From positions 405,368-469,367 of the forward strand of contig MU128912.1 in the NCBI GenBank assembly GCA_014904985.1: DNA of 64,000 nucleotides. The letters run 5' to 3'. The notes under the pieces were generated by a model. The model did not search any database. It was given only the letters and a program-made list of their open reading frames with translations, and was not told where the DNA came from. How positions within the stretch are numbered: the stretch's first letter is position 1; each line of letters starts with the position of its first letter. The position numbers were made by a program, and so were the translations under genes. Below, in pieces: positions 56,171 through 64,000 of the stretch. This DNA is from Hydnum rufescens UP504 (taxonomy: Eukaryota; Basidiomycota; Agaricomycetes; Cantharellales; Hydnaceae).

Positions 56171-57303
56171 TCAGCGAAACGACCACAAACGACGATAAGT
56201 CTCATCCCACGACGTGGCCATTTGCCTCTCTCCTTCGCACTCAGCGTCTATCAGATTATTATCGCGCTTTATTCTAGCAGCATACTCCCTTGAATAATGG
56301 GTATCTTCGCCCTCGGAGCTTCGCTCCACTTGCCATACCCACACTTGCAAAACGCTCTTCGTGGGGCCCCGCAAATCCGGACCCAATACGGAGAGCCTAA
56401 TAGGGGCGCTCCAAATTATGTATTGCAAGCGAGTCTGTGAGCGCGCGAGGATGAGAGAGGCGGTGCGCTGATTCTTCGTTACGACTTCGGGGGTGAAGAA
56501 GTCTTCATTGATATTGTTCGGGTCGGGCTGGGCGTCTTGGAGTATTATGGGACTCCCAATGGTGGGTGGGTCGCGAAGAAAGTGTACAGAGGCACAGAGA
56601 TCTATGTATTGAAGGTTTCGGAAGCCTGCAATAGCCTCAGCGTAAGATTCCTGAACACCAATCATTGGTTAGCATATCGCGGGCATCGGGGAGAATATCA
56701 ACGTTACAGCGAGTGGGAAATGTACCAGGGTATCGTGTGTAAGGATCCAAAGGGTATGTTGAAATGAGTACAGGGAGAACTCTAGCCGGAGGAGGCCTGG
56801 GCACGTCTCCGAAAGACGGCGAAGGAGATCTGCAGTGGGCTGTACGTGCGTTAGGCGCAGGCTGGTAAGGGACTTGATCGCGAGGAGATCAAATGTTGGT
56901 CCATGGTCCGGAAGGGGTAATGTGAGGTCCTTCAAGCGCGTAAGCCCCGTGAAGAGCTGGGTAAGTATGTACAAATGCTGTTCGGACGGAGGATCTTCAT
57001 CCGTCCCAAAGAAAGGGGAGGGTAAGAGGGAGGCGGTTCTGTGCTCTTCATGAGTGATAATTACCATTGTTTCATGGTCACAGGGCAACTCACTGGATGA
57101 AATCAGCAAGAATAGGATGATCCATGAGGAAAGACGCCTTGGCAATGTCGATGGACTGGTACCGCCATATCCTTGGAAGTGCAAGTACACGAAGGCCTTT
57201 ATTCACTCTTGATAGTCTCCAGGATGTCCATATTGGACTGAATGTCCACCAGATACTCGAGAACATCGGTAGGCAGAGTGGTCAAGGTCCAACAGGGTCC
57301 CAT
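56171..57303 (-). pseudogene. F-box/LRR-type protein gene with an early frameshift
   Basis: F-box proteins recruit substrates to SCF ubiquitin ligases. The ATG at 57303 begins MGPCWTLTTLPTDVLEYLVD and IQSNMDILET, a typical F-box start (LP-DVLEYIVD). The continuation LSRVNKGLRVLALPRIWRYQ and SIDIAKASFLMDHPILADF is in the next frame, and the first frame hits a stop right after. One base is missing near the GAGACTATC at about 57222-57230. Downstream exons give leucine-rich repeat text (YILTQLFTGLTRLKDLTLPL, LLAIKSLTSLRLTHVQPT, LLRRLSETCPGLLRLEF, FRNLQYIDLCASVHFL) and end YRRLWSFR at 56171. It is either a real pseudogene (such families turn over fast) or an assembly indel. Confidence 0.62.
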
Positions 57304-57935
57304 GTAGATCCGGGGACCGGGCGCCTGTCCGGATGATTCTTGAGGGACAACACCGGTCCGGAACACAATCCTAGAGGATAACCCTGAGAGCCAGCTCCAT
57401 TTCTGGCGGCCAATTCCGGTGCGTGCGACATTGCCTTTTATGCAATGCCAATCCCCTGGGCCTCATGTAGGGCTCGTCCTGTGCTGCTAGGATTATGGGG
57501 GAAAAGAATCATCCCAACGCATTAACTCGTTTCCCCTCGGAATATCTGTAAGAATGGTAGTCATTGGCGCCCTGCATCTATGTGGACGCAGTACCCTGCT
57601 TCTTGGACAGACCTCGAGTTATGCTCGAAGATAGCACATGAAGTTTCCCGCACAGTCTATGTTTACTAGATATGCGGAGCGCGTTCTGAACAATTATATT
57701 TTTCCTTTTCTTAAATTGCGGTCGAAAGACAAGTTGTGTTTAGATCGCCCATCCCAGCGCAGCTAGGCGTTTGCGGCCAACTGTAGGAGATATTTCTGGA
57801 TTCCATTGTCACATGTTTGTTGGTCAGTAGAAGCAGGGTGGTGCTGTTACCTCGGGATCCTAGACGGAATTTCCTTATCAAGACAATGGTTCTTGCCTTG
57901 GGGTGCCATAATTGTCTTACCCTTGAGCCCCAAGG
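57304..57935. other. Intergenic
   Basis: Upstream of the F-box gene and 3' flank of beta-mannosidase. No coding signal recognised. Confidence 0.4.
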
Positions 57936-60900
57936 TCACGCACTTCCATCCCCCAAATACCGCGCAGCCGGTACACGGCCCTTCAGACCCCAGGCAAGAA
58001 CAACCTGGTCATCGCCAGGAATGAGATCGATAGCCTGGTCGCTCCATCTGACATCCTCAGACCCTTCAGCGTCAAGAACAATTCCTTTGATGGGAAGGGA
58101 TGCGCTCAGGATGATCTTCACAACGTCCTCCATGTCAGGACGGGACCGACTAAATGGTCTTATTCTTTCTAGTTCTTCTTCCACCTCGGTGGCTTGAATG
58201 GGTAATGTGATGATCTTGAAACCGAGCTCCTGGATAGGCGGGAATGTGATAAATTTGAAGGGCTCTGGCCTGTGACGTACGGTGCGTAAATGTTCTTCTT
58301 AATATGGCTAGTAGGGGACGGGACGCACCAATTTGCATAACGAGCGAGAACGTCACCATACGCATTTATGAGCCTCGCACTCAGGATGATGGTCCGTGGG
58401 ACGTCACTTAGTTTCGTCCGAATTCCCTGTCCTGGAACTCTACCCTTCCACAGCTCTGAACTTCGATTGGGACCAAGGGTCACCGGCATCTTGATATTCC
58501 ACTGGAAAGACTTGTCGTGGAGATCGAACGCCTCTATTACCAACGTAGCCTAGTATGGGGAAGCCTCCGTGAATTATGCGTCGCCAGGGTGAACCAGGAA
58601 AAACGCTAGGCACCTCTTCGGGAAAAGTGGTTGAGTTAGTTCCCCAAATTTCAACTGAGGTATCGATCTCAAAGAAGGCAGCACTGTTTGGTTTCGTCGG
58701 CGTCTTGACATCCCTGCGAGTCATCCCGATGGTATATGGCCGCAATTCCCGAGCAATGGCAAAGTAGGCAGGTTTGGGTCTGAGAAAATAGTCAACGATA
58801 GCCCAGGATGTGACGGGCCAGCAATCATTCATCTTGGACCAAAAGGCCGTCAGGAAGACATCAAGGTAATGATTCGAAAAGTGATGCACCTGCCATACGA
58901 GAGCGCCCGCTGTATACTCACGCCCCGGCCCTTTCCAATTCCGCCTCCAAAGGCGATAAGCGCTTGCGAGAGTCTCAGCCTGCATAATCTGCGTATAGTA
59001 GATATAGCTGTCCATGTCAAACGTGTGCTTGAAGTTCTCCACAAGGTACAGCTTTCATGAAACTAGGTGAGCACGAGACGACCAGAAAGGTAGGCGGTAC
59101 GCACTTCAAGGCGCCGCTCAAACCCGGCAGCCTTATTGTGAGAATTAGTCGTTCGGGATTGGGGATAACGCTCTGCTTGATTACCAGCGGTCCAATAATC
59201 AACGGTTCGCCGATCAGGGTAACCTTGCCTAACAAAAATCCACATAGTTAGTGAAAGATATACAAACCCCACAATCAGTGCATCGCAATTACATTCCGAA
59301 CTCAGAAACAAAGCGGCCAGCAAGCTTGTCCCAGTTGTGCCAAGGTTCCTGACTGCCCTGGAAGTACGCGTGAGACTCGAACATTTCTACTATACTGCAT
59401 CCTTCATCCTTACATGCCAAACGTTCCCTAGATGCAAGAGTAAGTCCGTCAATCCAAAAGCACTGCACCGAGCTTCATGTCAAGCGCTCACATTGATGTA
59501 GATCACCATAATTCATATCGGACGACTTCTTACCGAAGCCCGAATATGGAGACGATCGGTGGTAGTGAATGTCGCTTAAACGAGCAACGATATCAGGCAG
59601 AACTCGCTCATAAATATGCCTGCCTGGGAACGTAGTCTTTCGGAAGTCACTGGTTTCGTCGGAGTAATCGAGCTCGAGATTTAGGGATTCAGCCAGGGCA
59701 TAATCTGTGTCACGTTGAAAACAAGCTTGAGGAAGCAACCAAGAGGGTGATTTACGGAACGAACACACCTTCATTATTCCCCGCTGGTTGATACAGGAAG
59801 GAAGTTAAAAACTGTGAGGCATTACAGCGTGTTATAACGTACCAAATATCACAAGTGCAGGGTGATGCCTCAATCTCGTGACGGCTTGTTCCGCCTCTGG
59901 GATAAGACGCTCAAGAATCTCGTCGTATGCTGGGTATTGTCCACAGCCAAATAGGAAATCTAAGTAAATTCCAGTGTCATGAGCCAAATTAAACCATAGG
60001 GGAAAGGATTCAGCAAACCCTGCCAAACCATGATCCCGAGCTCGTCACAGATGTCGTAAAACGCGTCGGATTCATAGATACCTCCACCCCACACTCGAAC
60101 CATGTTCTGATTCCCGTCAACTAAGAGCTGAAGCCATTGTTGGTAACGTTCCTTCGTGGCTTCGGTGAGGAATGAGTCCAGTGGGATCCTAACAATGGAA
60201 AACGACATTAACGGAAAGGCTAAGGGCTATAGATCCCCGAATCTCACCAATTGGAACCACCACAAAACACAGGAATGCCATTAATTTTGAAATAAAACGA
60301 CCTCCCTTCTTGCTCTTCTACAGGATTCTGCACAACCTCCACTCGCCTGAAACCGACCCGTTTAGATTGCGTATCGAGGATATTCCCGTTCTTATCCAAG
60401 AGTTCGACATCGATCGTATGCAAGTTCTGCTCGCCCATACCGACGGGCCACCAGAGCTCGAGCCCCTTTGGGAAAGTGCTCCACCTCAAATTTATGGTGC
60501 TGTCTTTATCGATGGGGACTTTGCGACGAGTCATAAACACCAATTTATCTTTCCTAAATCTGACTGTAGCGCTGGAGGCCGCCGAGTGTGATACGGATGC
60601 CTTGACTTCTACGTCGACACCATAAGAATCCGTCACTGTACTGGTGACGCGCATGTCAAGGAGACGTGACTTGTAAGCATGTATGTATACTGGCTTCCAG
60701 GGTCCCATAGTCATCGTGATTGGACCCTAAAGTGCAATGAAACTCAACGAGGAAGCAGATGAGGTAGTGCAACGCGCAAACGGACCCAGTCCCAGCCATA
60801 GCTGGTTGGAAATATTTATTAATATATTAGCGATGGATAAGCAGAGATGACAGGGCACGTACTGGTATTGAGCTTTTCGAACATGCAACCTGCTGGAGTC

Positions 60901-61569
60901 ACCATTCCAACACGCCAAAGTCCCATTGTTTGTTTGCAGCTCGCGCCCTTTGAGGAAGGTAGATTGGAATGTTATGATCAAGGTGTTCGAGCCAGCTTCC
61001 AAGTAGGGTTTCACATCAACGCGATATTCAATGAACATATTTTTTGCACTTTAATGTCAAGGTAATGTCAGTGTGGCTGTATTTGGAGCACCCTGGGACT
61101 TATGTACTCGAGTATCTTGTGACCGTTCTGAGAAAAGAGCGATAAGTGGACTATGAATGCCGGCCATGAACACTCATCGCTAACACACCAACTCGATGAC
61201 AGCGTATGTGTCTAATCCTTCGAAAACGATATCCACGTTATCCAGTTGAAGAACTTGTGGGTCAATTTCAAAAGTATTCTTAAATGCCCAGTCACCCTCT
61301 CCGATCCCTATTACGTGTAGTATATTATCCATAAGGCGCAGAGGGATGAAGTACGCGCGAGAGAAACTCCATCACTTACATTGAATGTCATGTTCAGACA
61401 GCCCCAAGAACGGATTTGGGATTTTTTTGAGTTTGAGAAGTTCTACATGAACGGAAGTTGGTGATCTGGATGCAGGCAGCCACACCCCATCTTTATTAGC
61501 CGGGCCTCCCCCCAATTGCGTAAACCTCCAACCGCTTTCGAGGATGGTTGTATTTGACAGATGCGACAT
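57936..61569 (-). CDS. GH2 beta-mannosidase, intracellular type
   Basis: Releases terminal beta-1,4-mannose from mannan oligosaccharides or N-glycans. The start is taken at 61569 (MSHLSNTTILESGWRFTQLG); a Met at 61629 would add a Pro-run from a CCA/CCG repeat. No signal peptide. The sugar-binding and Ig-like domains include YRVDVKPYLEAGSNTLIITF, TLACWNGDSSRLHVRKAQYQ and YGWDW. They are followed by GPITMTMGPWKPVYIHAY, LELWWPVGMGEQNLH and YFKINGIPVFCGGSNW. The TIM barrel has NMVRVWGGGIYESDAFYD, ELGIMVWQ, and FAGNNEDYALAE (acid/base Glu, on a 15-nt microexon at 59783-59769). It continues with GSQEPWHNWDKLAGRFVSEF, whose SEFGM Glu is the nucleophile, then YRLWRRNWKGPGREYTAGAL and LNDCWPVTSWAIVDYF. 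The end is at 57936. More than ten short introns. Confidence 0.92.
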
Positions 61570-62413
61570 TGTTGGCTCCAACGACGACCGAAGGTGTGGC
61601 GGTGGTGGTGGTGGCGGTGGAAATCTCATTTGTCGGGTTGTTATGAGGGCTGGAGTCCGGATTTCGGAGCGAACCGGTACACATATTCATTTTGATGCCA
61701 TTCCTGGTCCTACTTGAGCTAAGTAAAGCCTCGGAAATAGAAGGCTACTTACTGTAAGCCGAAGTACCTTGAGAAACATAGCCCTTCTATCCGACGGCTG
61801 TAACCCCGTTACGAATCCATTCTGAATTATCGTGAACAGAATTTACATACAACACACCCCGCTCGCGGGGATACGTTCCTGGAGGAAAGCCCGTTCCTGT
61901 GAAAAATAATAACTTTTCTCAGCGAATTCCCAGTGTTAATCAAGCCTTCAGGCTTCAAAATCATCCCTCTGAGTGAGAATGCACGTACTCTCCCAATAAT
62001 CTATAACACAAGGGATCTCAACCTAAATAAGTAGAGTTTTTCGGGAAACTGTAATCCTTTCATTGCAATTGGGGCTCAAGCAGTCCCTGCTGCAAAAGTT
62101 GGGACCCTGCGGCTGGCAGAAATCATTGGATCCGAGCAGATCCTTATCTATTCGAGTGAATCAGGACGAATTTATCAAATTCACGAGTGATTGGTATGGA
62201 TGCCATGGTTCGGTCGGCTTTGTGGGTTGGTAGATAGGAGAATCATTCAAAGATCGCAATCTCCAAGGTACCGTTAAAATATATATTTGTTTGTTCGCGT
62301 TTGCGCTAGTTTGAGCAGCCGGTAGATGCCGGCGACCATCCATCGAGGATCTGGGGTGAGCACGCGTCTATAAGAGCGTGCATGCAACTCATCTGCCCAC
62401 TGTCTATTTCCCC
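61570..62413. other. Divergent intergenic region, beta-mannosidase / RdRP
   Basis: Contains the promoters of both divergent genes. A CCACCACCACC-type repeat sits at about 61600-61622 (reverse strand). No gene supported. Confidence 0.4.
62369..62376 (+). promoter_or_regulatory. Possible TATA element of the RdRP gene
   Basis: TATAAGAG lies 45 bp before the ATG at 62414. The spacing is short but plausible for a fungal core promoter. Confidence 0.3.
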
Positions 62414-64000
62414 ATGCCTCCAAAGCAGTTTCATCTCAGAGAAGTGTGTACATAATCCTGACCCGCTAGCTTAAGAAGACAATTCTAACTGAATTTCCAT
62501 TTCAAGGACTACGAGCCGGAATCCAGGGCTAACTCCCCCGTAGATGCAACGGGGCGCGGAATTCACTAGGTTTGCCCTTCGCTTTTGTCTATTCGTGTGC
62601 TGATGGTCCCCTCCCAACCACTCGATTCAGAACGTAAGTTGCATTCCCAGCCTAGCTTAAATCGTCAGTCCTGAGCAGAGGATCGTACCAACCCTCTTAC
62701 TGGAGGCCCTGCTGCTAAGAGACGGTCAACCAGATCGATCTCCCCTTCTCGCAAGAGGTATCGTGTTGCTCCAGGTGGCTGTATATATTTTTCTTTCCAC
62801 TTTCTGGTGGCCTAATCCTCGAATCCTGTAGCTGGGATGAGGACACCTCCAAATAGCTCGACATCGCCTGCCTCAGATGGTGAGCTCTCACAACTATTTG
62901 ACCATGAAATTCCGGTGTACCGACCACGATCTTTCTACAGGGCCCACCTTGACATTCGGGAGTGGAAGGGGCCCCGCCGAGGACCCGGCAGTCAGGGAAA
63001 GAAGGAAACAGGGGGTCAAAGAGGCTCTATCTAAACAAGGTCTGGATCCTTGATGGCTAGTGTCAAGCCATAACTCAAGTCTGAACATGTAGCGCACGGA
63101 GCAGTAATAAATGACATGCCTATGGCAGACCCAGGTCCCCCAGGCTCGTGGCCCGCTGGCCATGATGGAGGCGGACCTCGTTTAGATCCCTCAATCGTGC
63201 ATCCAGTGACACCCATCACTCCCGAAGGGGTCAGAAAGATGCGTCCACCAAACCCTATGACACCCGAGCAAAGAGAAGAACGGAGTAAAAAGAAGACGGC
63301 CTTAATTAAGGAGGCCTGGGAGCGCGGTGAATCCCCTACTGTGTTCTCAAGTCTACTGGTCTCTCTGCTGATGATCATGATATTCTGCAGAGGAGAATGG
63401 ACGCCGCATCCCTGCCCCCGTGTTTGAGGCTCTACCAATCCAGGCGCCTCCGGACACACCCTCCGGGTCCCCAACTACCTCCTCAAACGAATCCATCACG
63501 TCTTTCGCTGGCTCCTTTGCCAGCTCTTCGTCTGCCACCAAGGCCAACAAAGAGATGCTCCCACCTCGACTGAAGTCTAAGGATGGGCTGGTATTTATCA
63601 GCTACGAATTGGATCTTCAAAAGCTGATGAATATGAACAATTTATCCTGGGCTGTCCAGTATGAGATCGCCCGGTTTCGTACGATCCATAGTGATTATTG
63701 TTTCACTGTGGAGGAGTATAGGAATATTTTCCCACAGCTTTTAGGGACCAACATCGAAGCACGAAAAGTCCCTAATCAAGTTCGAGCGCTCTTAAGGGCA
63801 CGACGAAATGATAGAGAACTTCACTCTACTAATACACCATATCTGGATGAGCTGAAAGCTTTCGTGGCCGATGCAGAACGTAAACTCCATGACCCTCTCG
63901 ACGAGCTTGACCGCGAGGAACTCTCTCTCCAGCAAGGGAGCCACGCTGGTTTGGGTCTAGTTGACCCGAATGACAACTGGTACGGGGGACAAGGTACCGA
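62414..64000 (+). CDS. Probable RNA-dependent RNA polymerase (RNAi type), 5' part, runs off the window
   Basis: Start taken at 62414 (MPPKQFHLRE, then DYEPESRANSPVDATG after a GTGTGT...TCAAG intron). A Ser/Pro-rich, disordered N-terminal region follows in several exons: GGPAAKRRSTRSISPSRKRY, MRTPPNSSTSPASDGELSQL, EIPVYRPRSFYRAHLDIREW, PITPEGVRKMRPPNPMTPEQ. From about 63580 an ordered region begins: DGLVFISYELDLQKLMNMNN, LSWAVQYEIARFRTI, LLGTNIEARKVPNQVRALL, and GLGLVDPNDNWYGGQ with a GTACC donor at the edge. The (W/A)VQYEIAR and NIEA motifs match the N-terminal region of cellular QDE-1/Rdp1-like polymerases as I remember them. The catalytic DbDGD motif would lie beyond the window, so the call stays provisional. 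Confidence 0.52.

Noticed and set aside
61570..61629. Start of beta-mannosidase at 61629 with a proline run
   Set aside because: The run comes from a CCA/CCG repeat in the leader. The Met at 61569 precedes the first family-like residues.
1..64000. CRISPR arrays, operons, ribosome binding sites or bacterial insertion sequences
   Set aside because: The gene structure is eukaryotic throughout; no regularly spaced direct repeats were seen.

Overview
The window is nuclear DNA from a filamentous fungus, most likely an agaricomycete basidiomycete. Nearly every recognisable gene is cut by many short introns (about 45-95 bp, GT-AG or GC-AG), and the gene set (GH128 glucanase, DUF6593 proteins, M28 leucine aminopeptidase, bZIP with a DUF3425-like tail, RNAi-type RdRP) fits that group. 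A Rhizoctonia-like (Ceratobasidiaceae) source is my inference and is not proven by the sequence. Because of the introns, gene models were built by joining exons by eye from protein-family conservation and splice signals.

Layout, left to right. 1-3 kb: minus-strand exon-like fragments I cannot name. 3-8.2 kb: secreted M28 aminopeptidase (-), mitochondrial ribosomal protein uL11m (+), DUF6593 protein (+). 9.7-11.3 kb: AhpD/carboxymuconolactone-decarboxylase-like protein (-). 13.06-13.69 kb: a TIR element of about 626 bp with a 125-bp MITE nested inside it; a second copy of the MITE family lies at 51.07-51.20 kb. 14.6-15.9 kb: secreted GH128 glucanase (-). 16.6-20.35 kb: a pseudokinase-armadillo repeat fusion (-). 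23.2-28.3 kb: two-RRM protein (+), GPATCH11-like G-patch/DUF4187 protein (+), Ser/Pro-rich protein with a WW-ligand motif (-). 29.6-38.3 kb: cystinosin (-) divergent from RPB12 (+), then an H3K9 methyltransferase (-) divergent from a vacuolar-type MFS transporter (+). 38.7-43.4 kb: small membrane protein (-), mitochondrial uS14m (+), Yap-type bZIP (-), second DUF6593-like protein (+). 44.7-47.7 kb: spliceosomal DIM1 (+) convergent with the Rheb GTPase (-). 52-61.6 kb: GH5 exo-beta-1,3-glucanase-like enzyme, a nuclear unknown, a frameshifted F-box/LRR gene, and an intracellular GH2 beta-mannosidase, all (-). 62.4 kb to the right edge: the 5' part of a probable RNA-dependent RNA polymerase (+).

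Most genes are unrelated housekeeping or secretion functions, and no metabolic cluster is evident. Several cell-wall/carbohydrate hydrolases (GH128, GH5, GH2) and two components usual in RNAi/heterochromatin silencing (KMT1-type methyltransferase, RdRP) are present. The most striking signals are in gene structure. Three microexons of 15, 15 and 24 nt each carry active-site residues (SET motif, GH2 acid/base Glu, Rheb P-loop). At least five introns need GC-AG splicing to keep frame. The DIM1 start codon appears to be split by an intron. Several otherwise good genes (RRM, G-patch, F-box) contain single-base frameshifts, which may be assembly errors.
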